Shown here: positions 50,573 through 60,043 of the stretch, in pieces
How the letters are laid out: each line of letters opens with the position of its first letter
Position numbering within the stretch: position 1 is the first letter of the stretch
From: an uncultured Bacilli bacterium
GTDB lineage: Bacteria; Bacillota_I; Bacilli_A; RFN20; CAG-826
Reading direction: 5' to 3'
Assembly: GCA_934700895.1 (NCBI GenBank)
Contig: CAKUXV010000001.1
Span: 248,001 to 312,000, forward strand
Length of the DNA stretch: 64,000 bases
The notes under the pieces: generated by a model
Database searches by the model: none
The model's input: the letters and a program-made list of their open reading frames with translations, nothing else
What the model was told of the DNA's origin: nothing
Made by a program: the position numbers and the translations under genes

Positions 50573-53500
50573 TTACGGCTTTACTGACCAAGTGGCAATG
50601 GAATTGAAGTTATCCGAATAGGTGAATTCGGACTCTCCTTCTTTGCCCAACATGGATTCGTAGATGGAAGAGACCGTTCCCGAAACGTCATTGCTGCCGT
50701 TTCGATAACTGGAGGAATCATCCCAACATAGGCGATAAACGTGATTTTGGACGTTTTCCAAGGCCAAAGAGAAGTTGATGTTTAAAGTAATCAAGACATT
50801 GATCGCGAGCTTTCCAGAGGCCGTAGAGAGGGTTTTCATGCGTTTGGAGTCGATGTCGACATAATCGCCAACGATGTCCGCGCTGATTTTCATGCCAACA
50901 CTCGACTGGGTGATTTTGCCTAAGTCGATTCCCAAGGAGAATTTGGGGGTATCGGTTGGCGTAGCTTCACTAGGCCCAGAATAAGAAAGCAAGACGTCTT
51001 CGGGGTGAATGGCCGCGCCGGAAGTATCGGAATTTTCGATGCTGCCGACAATCGAATCCGACATATTGAGCATGTAGGACATAATCCAAAGAAGCATATT
51101 GGCCCCAAAGTCTTTCCCTTTGACTTTCTTTTGGTCTTGCTTCCATTTGGCCCCGATGCCAAGGAATCCGCCTTCTTTGGTGGCACGGCGAACCAAGACG
51201 CTGCCTTCTGGATCATTTCCTGAGCCATGGTAATAACATTCCGCGTAGGTTTCCGCGTTGGTGACCCCGGTAAATTTATCGATATGGGTCTTGATATAGA
51301 GGGTGACACTTGCCCCGTCGACACGCACATAGACGTCTCCGTTTAATTTGGTATTGAGAATCGATGCGGAAAGGGTGAGGTGATAGGTGGTAACTTTGTT
51401 ATTCGGAGTGATTCCAAGCGAAGCGGTGTCGATGATATAAGCGGCAAGGCTAGAGATGGAAGAATAGTCGACGAATCCCTCCGTAGAAGAGAAGTGGTGG
51501 AGGTCTTCTTCTGTCGCATCAAGGGAAGTGATGCCGATCGTGATATCCATCTCCTTCAGGGAGCCTTCCTCCCCCATTTGAGTTTGGATTCGTAAAGACG
51601 TAAGGGGTCCTGCCCCTTCTTGACCGGCGATTTTATCTCCAAAACCCAAAGTTAATACCAAAGGGGAATGGGTTCCGAATAAAGAGGTGGGGAAGGTCAA
51701 AGCCATTTGGTTGGAAGAAGAAAAGCTAGATTCCAACAAGGGGCTGGTTAAGGCGTCAAAATAAAGCCCGTTTCCGATTTTGCCAAGCAAGGATTCGGTG
51801 GATGCGCTGGAGAAGGCGTTCATCAAGCGTTCAAAACGCGGATCGTCGCTTTGGAGAAAATCCATGACCAGCGAGAGGATGTCATTGAGGGAATGGATGG
51901 TGAAATAGCCCTGCATTCCGTTTTTGCTATCGGGGTCCTTGCGGTTTTCGTCTTTTTGGCTATTCGCGTTCTTGGAGTCGTAACGGAAGATCATTTTGTT
52001 GATATCAAGATTCGTCGCTGCGTCGATTTTGCTAGGACCCGTTACTTCGATATCGATGTTATGGTCGTTGATGTATTTGGTCTGACGGTCGGTGAAAGTG
52101 GCTTTACCTGCCCCACGCTTTTGTTCTAAATCAAAGGCAAAGGAGCCTGAGAAGACAAACCCTTCTTCGGGGCGGTTATAGGACGAATGGTCGGCTACGG
52201 TAGTAGTTCCGAGCTTCAATAAATAGCCGGATAAGGAGAAGGTGGCTTTATTGGTTCTTGCAATCTGGCCGATTTGGTCTGAAATCGAGGGGAGATGGTC
52301 CCACAAGTCATACGATTCGGGGTTTTGGATATCGTCCATCGCAAAATCACGGACTTTCAAAGAACCCGATTCGATGGAGAAGGGCCCAAGGGCCAAGTTC
52401 GATAAAGTGATTTCCGCAACAGACTCCCCTGAGCTTAAAAGGATGTCCGCCGAGCCTGATGCAAAACCGAGTTTGCTGAAATCTAGTCCGATCCGCACTT
52501 GATTCGCTTCCGTTTCCAGATGAGAAATCGCGTCGAGGATAAAGTCATAACGCCCCGCCTGGAGACCCTGATTTAATGCTCCGGCTTCGAAAGCGTCTAC
52601 GGCTTCGCCAATGGCTCCAGTAGTTTGAAGGAGTCCGGATAACAAGCCCTCCTCATCGTTAGATTCGCCATTGCCTTTGAAGACTTCATCGAAACGGGAG
52701 ACAAGAGCATCTAAAACCGGTTTGGTTGTTTTGGCCTTTAAAGCGTCGTTTAAAGAGAAAAAGACGGCATTCGCGTTAGCTCCTTCGTTGCCATAAAGGT
52801 GAAGGCCAATATGATTTTCTCGTTTCGTTTCTTCTTTGGCGGTGGCAAGGCTGATATCCGCGCCAATTTCTTGCAGAGCCGAGCCGTTGAATTCCAAATC
52901 CGCGGATAGTCCTAATTCCAAGGTTTCGTGGACCGCGTCATGACCAAAGGAAGTGGACGTGGAGGGGATTTCGTCTTCGTCGTGGCTTAGTACCAAATTG
53001 CCATCCACCCCAAACTTGCGATTTTTGATGAGGTGGCCCATCTTTTTGAAGAGGGCGGTGGAATCACTTAGTTTTTGATAAGAACCGACGTCCTCCGGAA
53101 TCGCCCAATTCTTAGCTTCCGGCTTGTTTTCTAAGGAGAAAGATGCGGAGAGGTGCATCAAATTGCCCGTGCCAAAAGTTAAGGAAGAAATGTTGCTGCT
53201 TCTTGCTGGCAAATCGATTCCGGAAAAAGAATAAGAGGAAGAAGAACGCAACCCAATGGGATAATAGGTTTCCCCTTCGGCTAATTGAAGGTTCCAAGTA
53301 AAATAGGGGAGGCCATCGATGGAAGTTTCTTGCACGTGGTTTAACGAATCTAAAACCACGGACCAATCGATGTTAAACGAAGAAGAAGAACCAGAAGACC
53401 CTTCTGAATCGGAGCTTTTAAGGAGGTCCATCAATTCTTCAATGATCCAGGACAAATCGCCATATTGATAACAGGCGTATCCATTCAATTCGGAATCGTA

Positions 53501-54007
53501 GGAAACGTCGTTCCCGTTGCTCCCGTCAAAAATGGTTTCCTTGAGGTCCATTTGGTAACGGAGGCGGCTATTTTCACTTTCGTTTCGGCTTAAATCCAAA
53601 TCCAAAAGGAATAAATCAGAGGCTAAGAATAACCCAAGGTTCACTTTCTTGCCATTGTAACTAACGGGCGCATCCATGGCCAACTTAAGGTGATGGAGTG
53701 ATGGGGCGTCTAAGGCAAAATCAAGGGAAACGCCAGAAAAATCGATGACGTTGGCGGAATCTCCCGCCGCTTTATCCAAGGTGAAGGCGCTTCCTTCTTC
53801 CACGTGCAGGCTTATCCCATCATGAAAAGAAGAAGTAAAACTGGTGAGAAAACGATCCCTAACCTCAATCTGCAAGGAATTGGAATCGCCGCTATTTCCT
53901 CCATCAAAAGGCTTTTCCGCCTTGACACTAGTGGTAAAAGGTGAGCAAGAAAGAAGCAAGGCTAAGCCTAGGGAACTAGATAAGAATGTTTTCTGAAAAG
54001 GTTTCAT
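50573..54007 (-). CDS. Giant surface lipoprotein A, paralogue of the 55-59 kb protein
   Basis: 1,144 residues with lipobox LLSC (C21), so anchored on the outer face of the membrane. It is Ser/Asp/Asn-rich and beta-strand-like throughout, with no known domain. It aligns along its length with the 1,251-residue protein at 55172-58927: shared landmarks are GLPYFTW/GKPYFTL, DALKAKTTKPVLDAL/DALKARTTKTTLDEL, LPSISDQI/LPTVVDQI, YDSKN...ENRKDP and DDRFSR/DPRFER segments. Function unknown; adhesion or polymer binding is possible. A TATAAT (54044-54049) within an ATGCAT direct repeat serves as -10. Confidence 0.8.
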   Translation of the reverse strand: MKPFQKTFLSSSLGLALLLSCSPFTTSVKAEKPFDGGNSGDSNSLQIEVRDRFLTSFTSSFHDGISLHVEEGSAFTLDKAAGDSANVIDFSGVSLDFALDAPSLHHLKLAMDAPVSYNGKKVNLGLFLASDLFLLDLDLSRNESENSRLRYQMDLKETIFDGSNGNDVSYDSELNGYACYQYGDLSWIIEELMDLLKSSDSEGSSGSSSSFNIDWSVVLDSLNHVQETSIDGLPYFTWNLQLAEGETYYPIGLRSSSSYSFSGIDLPARSSNISSLTFGTGNLMHLSASFSLENKPEAKNWAIPEDVGSYQKLSDSTALFKKMGHLIKNRKFGVDGNLVLSHDEDEIPSTSTSFGHDAVHETLELGLSADLEFNGSALQEIGADISLATAKEETKRENHIGLHLYGNEGANANAVFFSLNDALKAKTTKPVLDALVSRFDEVFKGNGESNDEEGLLSGLLQTTGAIGEAVDAFEAGALNQGLQAGRYDFILDAISHLETEANQVRIGLDFSKLGFASGSADILLSSGESVAEITLSNLALGPFSIESGSLKVRDFAMDDIQNPESYDLWDHLPSISDQIGQIARTNKATFSLSGYLLKLGTTTVADHSSYNRPEEGFVFSGSFAFDLEQKRGAGKATFTDRQTKYINDHNIDIEVTGPSKIDAATNLDINKMIFRYDSKNANSQKDENRKDPDSKNGMQGYFTIHSLNDILSLVMDFLQSDDPRFERLMNAFSSASTESLLGKIGNGLYFDALTSPLLESSFSSSNQMALTFPTSLFGTHSPLVLTLGFGDKIAGQEGAGPLTSLRIQTQMGEEGSLKEMDITIGITSLDATEEDLHHFSSTEGFVDYSSISSLAAYIIDTASLGITPNNKVTTYHLTLSASILNTKLNGDVYVRVDGASVTLYIKTHIDKFTGVTNAETYAECYYHGSGNDPEGSVLVRRATKEGGFLGIGAKWKQDQKKVKGKDFGANMLLWIMSYMLNMSDSIVGSIENSDTSGAAIHPEDVLLSYSGPSEATPTDTPKFSLGIDLGKITQSSVGMKISADIVGDYVDIDSKRMKTLSTASGKLAINVLITLNINFSLALENVQNHVYRLCWDDSSSYRNGSNDVSGTVSSIYESMLGKEGESEFTYSDNFNSIATWSVKP

Positions 54008-54039
54008 TTCTTGCTAAGTAGGGCCTACAAAAGACCAAT

Positions 54040-54054
54040 ATGCATTATATGCAT
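54040..54054 (-). promoter_or_regulatory. Promoter of surface lipoprotein A
   Basis: TATAAT on minus at 54044-54049, embedded in two ATGCAT copies (54040-54045 and 54049-54054), giving a leader of about 30 nt. No clear -35. Confidence 0.5.
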
Positions 54055-54066
54055 AAGGGGTTCAAC

Positions 54067-54122
54067 ATCACTCTATTTCGAAAATATGGAAGAAAGAAAA
54101 AGACTCTCCAAATCGGAGAGTC
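54067..54122. repeat. Upstream module, copy 1 of 2
   Basis: About 55 bp matching 59960-60015 without gaps at both ends: TCACTCTA-T/C-TTCG, then 33 nt later the GACTCTCC/GGAGAGTC hairpin. Both copies lie just upstream of surface-protein genes (54007 and 59919). Confidence 0.6.
54097..54122 (-). terminator. Intrinsic terminator of the XRE membrane regulator
   Basis: GACTCTCC/GGAGAGTC stem with 5-nt loop, T run on minus; 14 nt after the stop. Nearly identical in sequence to the terminator at 59990-60015. Confidence 0.88.
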
Positions 54123-54135
54123 TCGATGCCATCGG

Positions 54136-54822
54136 TTATTTTTCTGGAGTTTCTGCAGGAATTTCTTTCGAAACTTCCTTGGAAGCTGCCGTCTCCGTTT
54201 TCGGCTTTCTCCTCCAAGAGAAAAGCAAAGCAAGGATAACTTGTAGCGGCACCCCAACAATCAAAATGAACCAAAGCTGTTCTTTTTGGGGGCTAAAGAA
54301 AGCGAAATGGAAACAGAAACAAAGCAAAAGACTCCATAAGAAAGAGCTGACCACGACGAAGGTAGCTACTTTGTTATGGTAGAAACGCCGGGTTTCAATG
54401 GCGATTAAGAAAAGGGAAATGGGAATCATCCAAAGGAAGACGGCGAATAATTCTAGAGACCGCATGTTCCGGAAATAATATTCGCTTAAGAAAATAGAGA
54501 CGGCTACTAGAACAACAAACATGGCGGTCATCGCAACAATTAAGGCCTTGTTAATCGCTTGAGGGTCTTTCTTTTCAGTGGCATTAACGATTTTGTCCGC
54601 GCTTTCCGGTTCGTGCTCTTGGGTTAAATAATCAACGCTCACCCCAAAATAAGAGGCGAAGTCCATCAAAATATCAATGCTAGGGCACGTGTATCCAAGC
54701 TCCCATTTGGAGATGGATTTATCGCTATAATGAATTTCGGAAGCGAGTTCTAACTGCGTCAAACCCTTGGCTTTTCGGAGAGAAGAAATGTTCTTTCCAA
54801 TCGTTGCGGCGAGATTTTCCAT
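54136..54822 (-). CDS. XRE-family regulator with C-terminal membrane domain
   Basis: 228 residues. The N-terminal helix-turn-helix (about 7-62: LRKAKGLTQLELASEIHYSDKSISKWE) is of the Cro/C1 type. Four membrane helices lie at about 90-110, 122-140, 152-172 and 180-200, with an acidic/Lys tail. It is a membrane-tethered repressor or one-component sensor. It lies between the two giant surface-protein loci, so regulation of them is plausible. The promoter is TTGACG-17-TACAAT with the ATG 6 nt after the -10, a clear leaderless arrangement. Confidence 0.88.
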   Translation of the reverse strand: MENLAATIGKNISSLRKAKGLTQLELASEIHYSDKSISKWELGYTCPSIDILMDFASYFGVSVDYLTQEHEPESADKIVNATEKKDPQAINKALIVAMTAMFVVLVAVSIFLSEYYFRNMRSLELFAVFLWMIPISLFLIAIETRRFYHNKVATFVVVSSFLWSLLLCFCFHFAFFSPQKEQLWFILIVGVPLQVILALLFSWRRKPKTETAASKEVSKEIPAETPEK

Positions 54823-54828
54823 GCACCA

Positions 54829-54857
54829 ATTGTACGTTTCCTCGCCCCTTTCGTCAA
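54829..54857 (-). promoter_or_regulatory. Promoter of the XRE regulator, leaderless
   Basis: TTGACG, 17-nt spacer, TACAAT on minus, then 6 nt (TGGTGC) to the ATG. The best complete example of the leaderless pattern here. Confidence 0.78.
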
Positions 54858-54879
54858 AATGGAGAGAAAAAATAAAGAC

Positions 54880-55049
54880 TTATTCGGGTGTGACTTTTCC
54901 GAAAAAGGAATCGCGTGAGCACTAGGAGTGATGAACCAGGATACGACTTTCCAGCCCTTTTTGGCAAACTCGTTGACGGTATTTTGGATTTAGATCGCCA
55001 TCTTTTCCGCCTAGGGTCCGTAGGCTAATGCAACGGTTTTATATTTCAT
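54880..55049 (-). pseudogene. DUF4177-type small protein, two in-frame stops
   Basis: From the ATG at 55049 the frame reads MKYKTVALAYGP, stop (codon 13, TAG), AEKMAI, stop (codon 20, TAA), IQNTVNEFAKKGWKVVSW, then ITPSAHAI. This is the DUF4177 pattern (MKYKT... and GW-x-V/LVS). The promoter (TATAAT at 55071-55076) and a GAGGTGA ribosome site are intact. The two nonsense codons break the gene early, so it appears recently inactivated. Confidence 0.75.
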
Positions 55050-55125
55050 TTTGTTCACCTCAATAATGCCATTATACGGGGGACGCATCGTCGAATTTGC
55101 AAAGAATTCGTAAGGATGAACTAGC

Positions 55126-55152
55126 AAAAAAAGGACGGCATCTGGCCGCCCT
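55126..55152 (-). terminator. Intrinsic terminator of surface protein B operon
   Basis: AGGGCGGC/GCCGTCCT stem on minus (one G-U), 5-nt loop, then seven T; 20 nt after the stop. Confidence 0.88.
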
Positions 55153-55171
55153 TTGGAAGTTAAGGAACGCG

Positions 55172-58100
55172 TTATTTGGAAAGGTAGTAGTTCCGATGCC
55201 CTTTGTTAGCTTCGTCTACGCCGTGTCTCCATGCTTTTCCACCTTCTTTATCGGTGGGTTCTGCATAGATGCCAACGGCTTGGTATTCGTCTCCATTGAA
55301 GGAGAGGAAGTTCGTGGAATAGGCTTCGCTAACGGAATCCCATCCATTGGAATAGACGCCGTTATCGAGGTTGGCGAGGGCCAAGTCGATGTTGGCTTTA
55401 GCCAAGGAGAGGCGGTTGCCGGTATTTTCCGCGTGGAAGCTCACGCCACAATCCGCGTGCAACGAATTTAACGCATGAACTTTGGTTTGGCCGTCTTGGG
55501 CGAGGAAGGTTCCTCCGCCAATGACGAGGCTGATGTCATCGAGGATATCAACGCCCAATAAACCATTGAGGTTCAATTTCAGGGTATACGTGACGCTATT
55601 TCCGTCGGAAGAAACACTCTTAGAGAATCCTTTGTAAAGGTCTTCAAAATGGAGGGCATTGGCAAGTCCGGAAGAAGAAGTCTCTTCGCCATTATTTTCA
55701 AAATAGGATTCATTGACGCCGAGAACGTATTGGAGGATGTAATTCAAGGCATCGTCTTTAAAGGCGCCTTCTTTGTTTAGTTTCACCGAATCGCGGACGT
55801 TAGCAAGCTTGCCGTAATCCGAATCGCGGGTTAATAGCATCTCGGTGGTTAAGTTGCCTTCTGCATCTTCGCGTCCATCCGAATAATAATAGAAGGAAGC
55901 ATCGCGCGATCCGCCGAGTTCAAGCGGACGGAAGTAGAGGTCGTTATCCGGAGCGTTCAAACCGCGGATAGTGGGGATGTTGTTTAACGATCCCGCCACC
56001 TTGATGCGCGCACCTTCTACCGACATCGCCATATTCGCTTGAGCGAGTTTGGTTTCATAATCGCCAAGTTGAAGCCCAACGGTTCCTTGAAGGTCGTAAG
56101 TCGATACCCCCTCTCCTTCTTTTAATCCGAGGACGGTCGTTTCGGCGGCGTAATCGATAAGGGAATATAGTCCAGAATAATCGTCGTAATTCTTCTTTTC
56201 TTCGCCTAAGGAAGCAAAGGTTTCATCTGGGGCTAAATCCGCTAAAGCGATACGAAGGTCAACACTAGTTTGCTTGCCTTCTTCTCCGCTAAGGGTTTCC
56301 ACCTGAATGTTTTTCAGTGTCTTGTCGTCATTGAAATTCAAGGCTAAGGTGATGGAACCATCCATCCCAAAGGCGCTGCCATTTAAGTCAAATTGGGCTT
56401 TGTTGGAGGTAAAAGAAGACGAATTTAAGAACGAATAATCGGCGATGGCAAAATAATTGCCACTAGAAATATCGTTCATTAAGCTCGCTTCAGCGCCGCT
56501 AGAGAAGAGTCGACTGATGCGGGAGAAGCGATCGTCGGAGTTGGAGACCAAGTCTTTGACCGTGTCGATGACTCCATCGAGTCCCTGAGTTCCGATTTGA
56601 CCGTTGATGCCAGTAGAAGAAGTCGGGTCTTTGCGGTTTTCTGCAGCCACTTTCACTTCGTTTTTCATGACGGAAGGGTCGTTTTTGGAGTCGTAATGGA
56701 AATAGGCGACGTTATCGGCGCTGAACAAGGCTTCACCCTGGTTGTCCAAATCGATTGCAAGATGGTGATCTTGGTAATAAGAAGCACCACGTTCGGTGAG
56801 ATTTAACGCCACGGTTCCTTTGATTTTGGCAGGATTCACCGTTTCATCGCCTTCGACGTTTCCTTTGCCGCCGCCAAAGTCCAACGCGACGCGGCCGTTT
56901 AAATCGAGTCCTTGGGTTTTATTCGCATCCTTATAGACGTCTTGGGTGCCGAGATAATTAATGTTGCCCTGCAATTCGATGCCAAGCTTTTTGTCTTCTA
57001 CCATCGGTTTGATTTGGTCGACGACGGTGGGGAGGTGGGTCAATTCGTCCCAGGAAATCATATCCTCGCTGATGATGGGTTCTTGGAATTCGGGGGTTTC
57101 TAAGGCGACGTTCAACGTAAGCGTCTGCAAAACGAGGTTTTTGATTTCGATTTTAGCAAGGCTAGAAGTAGCGTCCCCGCGTAATGCGACAACGATTTTG
57201 GCTTCGTTAAATCCAAGGGGCTTCAAATTGAGTTCCAGGGAAATGAGATTATCCGCGATCGTGACGTTATCGATCATATCGACGACATCTTCGTAATGTT
57301 TTTGCTCTAAATTGGTTAGCAAAGTCGGTTTTTGGTAATCGGATTCCCCTTGGAGAACTTTCAAAACTTTGTCGAGCGTCGAAATCACCTGGTTCAATTG
57401 CTCGTCGGTCTTTTTCTCCTCAACGCTTCCCTCTGGATTGGTGGGGTCGGCTGTGGTTTCGCTCTTGAATTTGCCCATGAGCTCATCGAGAGTGGTTTTG
57501 GTGGTGCGCGCTTTTAAGGCATCCCCGAAATTCAAATAGGCTCCGCTACTATCGGAATCGGTATTTTGAATAAGAGCGCTTAAGGTTTGGCTGCCTTTCT
57601 TCGTGCCGTTCCCATCGAAATGGGTGAAAGAAAGGGAAGCGTCCGCACGATTGAAGTCGACGCCTTTAATCGCACCGTCGGTTAATTTCCAAGACAAATC
57701 GACGTTGCCGCCTACGTGTAAATTTGCTTTTTCGTGGACTTCTTTTTTGCCAAAAGTCGTATACGTCCCTGCTTCTCCTTTGACGTGATGCTCCATATCA
57801 ACGTCCAAACTGACGCCGAATTTTGGAGTAGCCACATAAGAAGCAATGCGGCGATAAAGTTCCAAAGAATCGTCTAATTTGGGATAGGCTTTCCAAGCTG
57901 CCGGAACCGTCCAATCGAATTCGCCGGTGCTGGCTTTGGTGGTAACATCCGCAGAAAGCTGAATGGTCCAATCTTTGCCTTCTAAAAGCTGTTGACGTCC
58001 CTGCTTTCCGTTTTGGACTGCCGGCATATCGATATGGGTTAAGGAATAATTCTCGTCCCCGCCGAAACCAATGGAATAGGTCATGTTTCCCAATGGCAAA

Positions 58101-58927
58101 TCCAAGGTGAAATAAGGTTTCCCCGAAGCATCTTTGCCTTCTTTCATTTGGCTTAAGGCATCCATCATGGCATCGGTGTCGAAGCTGCTGGAAGAAGAAT
58201 CGCTAGTAGAATCTTCGCTATTGGTCCCGCCAATCTTGCCATAGGTATCGATGTTGATTCCGCCCTTGGTCAAGATTTCGATGATGTCGTGAAGGACAAA
58301 ATCCAAGCGGCCGTATTCATAGGAGGGATTGCCGCCGGTAATCGGATCGGCAATGGAAGTATCAACTTCCCGCAAAACGGAAACCTGGTACCCCGCGTCC
58401 CAGTCGTGTTCGTTGCCATCGATATCCGCGATGTTGAAATAGAGGTTTTTCTCCGTTTCCCCATCTCCAAGCAAGCCAAGGTTCAACTGACGTTGCAAGC
58501 CGTTATAGGCTAGTGGCAATTCCGCGGAAAGGTTAATCCCAGAAAGAGAAAGCGAATTCAACGCGAGTTTGATTCCCGCCGGTTTTCCCGGAATCGTGGA
58601 AATACGATTGTCGTAATAGGTGTTCGTGACGCTGCCATCTTCTTGGGGGAGCGAGCTTTTTACCGCGCCAGGAATGGATAAATCCAAGGTGTTGATGGAT
58701 AAACTTAAACCGCTGGTAGCGGATTCGAGAAGATTATTGACGAATTTTTCCGATGGCGTGACTTTTTGGTCTCCCCCGCCGTTAGAACTTGAAAGATGAT
58801 TAGTGATCGTTTGTTGCGGTAATAAGAAGAAGACGCCCGCGGCTGTGACCCCGAAGGTCGTTAAGCACGTTAATCCCCATAGCAAGGTCTGCTTATGGCT
58901 TTGTTTTTTGTTGTTGTTCTTTTTCAT
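55172..58927 (-). CDS. Giant surface protein B
   Basis: 1,251 residues. The N-terminus has a basic stretch and one membrane helix (about 15-37: LLWGLTCLTTFGVTAAGVFFLL) but no lipobox, so it is signal-anchored or secreted, unlike its lipoprotein paralogue at 50573-54007. The remainder is extracellular, beta-rich and Ser/Asp/Asn-rich, with a Ser/Asp run near residue 240. No known domain. It follows the 322-residue surface gene by 23 nt in one operon. An AGGGGA site precedes the ATG. Confidence 0.82.
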   Translation of the reverse strand: MKKNNNKKQSHKQTLLWGLTCLTTFGVTAAGVFFLLPQQTITNHLSSSNGGGDQKVTPSEKFVNNLLESATSGLSLSINTLDLSIPGAVKSSLPQEDGSVTNTYYDNRISTIPGKPAGIKLALNSLSLSGINLSAELPLAYNGLQRQLNLGLLGDGETEKNLYFNIADIDGNEHDWDAGYQVSVLREVDTSIADPITGGNPSYEYGRLDFVLHDIIEILTKGGINIDTYGKIGGTNSEDSTSDSSSSSFDTDAMMDALSQMKEGKDASGKPYFTLDLPLGNMTYSIGFGGDENYSLTHIDMPAVQNGKQGRQQLLEGKDWTIQLSADVTTKASTGEFDWTVPAAWKAYPKLDDSLELYRRIASYVATPKFGVSLDVDMEHHVKGEAGTYTTFGKKEVHEKANLHVGGNVDLSWKLTDGAIKGVDFNRADASLSFTHFDGNGTKKGSQTLSALIQNTDSDSSGAYLNFGDALKARTTKTTLDELMGKFKSETTADPTNPEGSVEEKKTDEQLNQVISTLDKVLKVLQGESDYQKPTLLTNLEQKHYEDVVDMIDNVTIADNLISLELNLKPLGFNEAKIVVALRGDATSSLAKIEIKNLVLQTLTLNVALETPEFQEPIISEDMISWDELTHLPTVVDQIKPMVEDKKLGIELQGNINYLGTQDVYKDANKTQGLDLNGRVALDFGGGKGNVEGDETVNPAKIKGTVALNLTERGASYYQDHHLAIDLDNQGEALFSADNVAYFHYDSKNDPSVMKNEVKVAAENRKDPTSSTGINGQIGTQGLDGVIDTVKDLVSNSDDRFSRISRLFSSGAEASLMNDISSGNYFAIADYSFLNSSSFTSNKAQFDLNGSAFGMDGSITLALNFNDDKTLKNIQVETLSGEEGKQTSVDLRIALADLAPDETFASLGEEKKNYDDYSGLYSLIDYAAETTVLGLKEGEGVSTYDLQGTVGLQLGDYETKLAQANMAMSVEGARIKVAGSLNNIPTIRGLNAPDNDLYFRPLELGGSRDASFYYYSDGREDAEGNLTTEMLLTRDSDYGKLANVRDSVKLNKEGAFKDDALNYILQYVLGVNESYFENNGEETSSSGLANALHFEDLYKGFSKSVSSDGNSVTYTLKLNLNGLLGVDILDDISLVIGGGTFLAQDGQTKVHALNSLHADCGVSFHAENTGNRLSLAKANIDLALANLDNGVYSNGWDSVSEAYSTNFLSFNGDEYQAVGIYAEPTDKEGGKAWRHGVDEANKGHRNYYLSK

Positions 58928-58950
58928 GATTGGATTCCCCTAATTGAATG

Positions 58951-59919
58951 TTATTTCTCGATTTGTTTTAGAAGCGCTGCCTCCGTTTTCGGATATTCTG
59001 GCAAGGCTCCGCTTGGTTCTGGAATGCCCCCTTCTGGAAGAGAAGGGAAGTAGACGGTTGTCATCGTTCCCGCACAGGCGCTTCCAATTCCGCTAGACAA
59101 GGTGGCTTGATATTTTTCTTTGCTTTGGAACCATTTCAATGTTAAGTCGGAAGTGAAGTTCCACCGCAAATGAACATAAGAGAAGTTGGGAGGAGCCTTA
59201 AGGTTTGAAATTGTCTTCATTTGACGGACGTATCGAAGGGTGGAGGTCAAGGGATCGACTTCCATGTCAATCGTATAGGTTCCGTCTTGGTTTTTCTGGA
59301 CTTTTGTTAGCCCTTCCCCAGACAAGTTTTCTTTGCTTTCGGTTAGATCGGAAACGATATAAACAAGTCCGTCGCTGACGTTTCGCCCCATTTCTTCCTT
59401 GTAGGTCTTGTTATCCACCTTCACGGGTTTGTTGGATCCGTAATTGGGCGTGGATCCCCAGTATTTGGTGGTTTGATCCCCTTCTTGATACATCCGATTA
59501 TACAAAGCGACGAAAGAAGAGGAGGAATTGGATTCTTCAAAATAACGGTCTCCGTCGCGCATCTGGGTGGATTCGATTCGCTGATCAACCAAACCCATCG
59601 CGTTAGAAGAACCAACGGACACGGAATAGGAAGTTTCTTTTTGGGCATAAATCCCATAGGCGGCATTGACGATTTCGTAGGGCGCCATCTTGGCGAAAAA
59701 ATCACCGCCCGACTTTTTGACCTTTTGATATTTGGCCATGATCGCGTCCATGTCGGCTTCATATTTAGATGCGTCGCCGTCTGTGATGGATAAAACGGGT
59801 TTTAACGTATCGTGGAGTTTTAGCCCTGCCACTAAACCAAGGAAGCAAGAAAGAAGAACCATGGTCGGCGCCCGAAAGCACTTGGGGTCAAAACGTTGGG
59901 CTTCTTGAACTTGTTCCAT
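58951..59919 (-). CDS. Membrane-anchored surface protein, unrecognised
   Basis: 322 residues; one N-terminal helix (about 18-36: PTMVLLSCFLGLVAGLKL), then an extracellular soluble domain with Tyr/Ser-rich strands and no known motif. First gene of the operon with giant surface protein B. There is no good ribosome site; a TAAAAT box lies 17 nt before the ATG. The upstream module shared with the other surface locus lies 40-95 bp before it. Confidence 0.72.
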   Translation of the reverse strand: MEQVQEAQRFDPKCFRAPTMVLLSCFLGLVAGLKLHDTLKPVLSITDGDASKYEADMDAIMAKYQKVKKSGGDFFAKMAPYEIVNAAYGIYAQKETSYSVSVGSSNAMGLVDQRIESTQMRDGDRYFEESNSSSSFVALYNRMYQEGDQTTKYWGSTPNYGSNKPVKVDNKTYKEEMGRNVSDGLVYIVSDLTESKENLSGEGLTKVQKNQDGTYTIDMEVDPLTSTLRYVRQMKTISNLKAPPNFSYVHLRWNFTSDLTLKWFQSKEKYQATLSSGIGSACAGTMTTVYFPSLPEGGIPEPSGALPEYPKTEAALLKQIEK

Positions 59920-59959
59920 ACTTTTTTACCATTACCATTTTAGAAAGGGCAAAGCCAAA

Positions 59960-60015
59960 GTCACTCTACTTCGTATGCGTATACGTGAGAAAAAGACTCT
60001 CCGAATGGGAGAGTC
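59960..60015. repeat. Upstream module, copy 2 of 2
   Basis: Counterpart of 54067-54122. The interior differs and here contains a CGTATACG palindrome; both ends align at identical spacing. Confidence 0.6.
59990..60015 (-). terminator. Intrinsic terminator of the FecCD transporter operon
   Basis: GACTCTCC/GGAGAGTC stem, 5-nt loop, T run on minus, 29 nt after the methyltransferase stop. Confidence 0.87.
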
Positions 60016-60043
60016 CAAATTGAAAGGGTACGTGGATGCGTTT

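Noticed and set aside
54829..54857. Promoter as chance match
   Set aside because: Considered because A/T hexamers are common, but TTGACG at exactly 17 nt from TACAAT plus the recurring 6-nt spacing to the ATG makes chance unlikely.
54880..55049. Alternative genetic code explaining in-frame stops
   Set aside because: The stops are TAG and TAA. Normal genes in the window end with TAA, TAG and TGA, and tryptophan is TGG, so the standard code holds.
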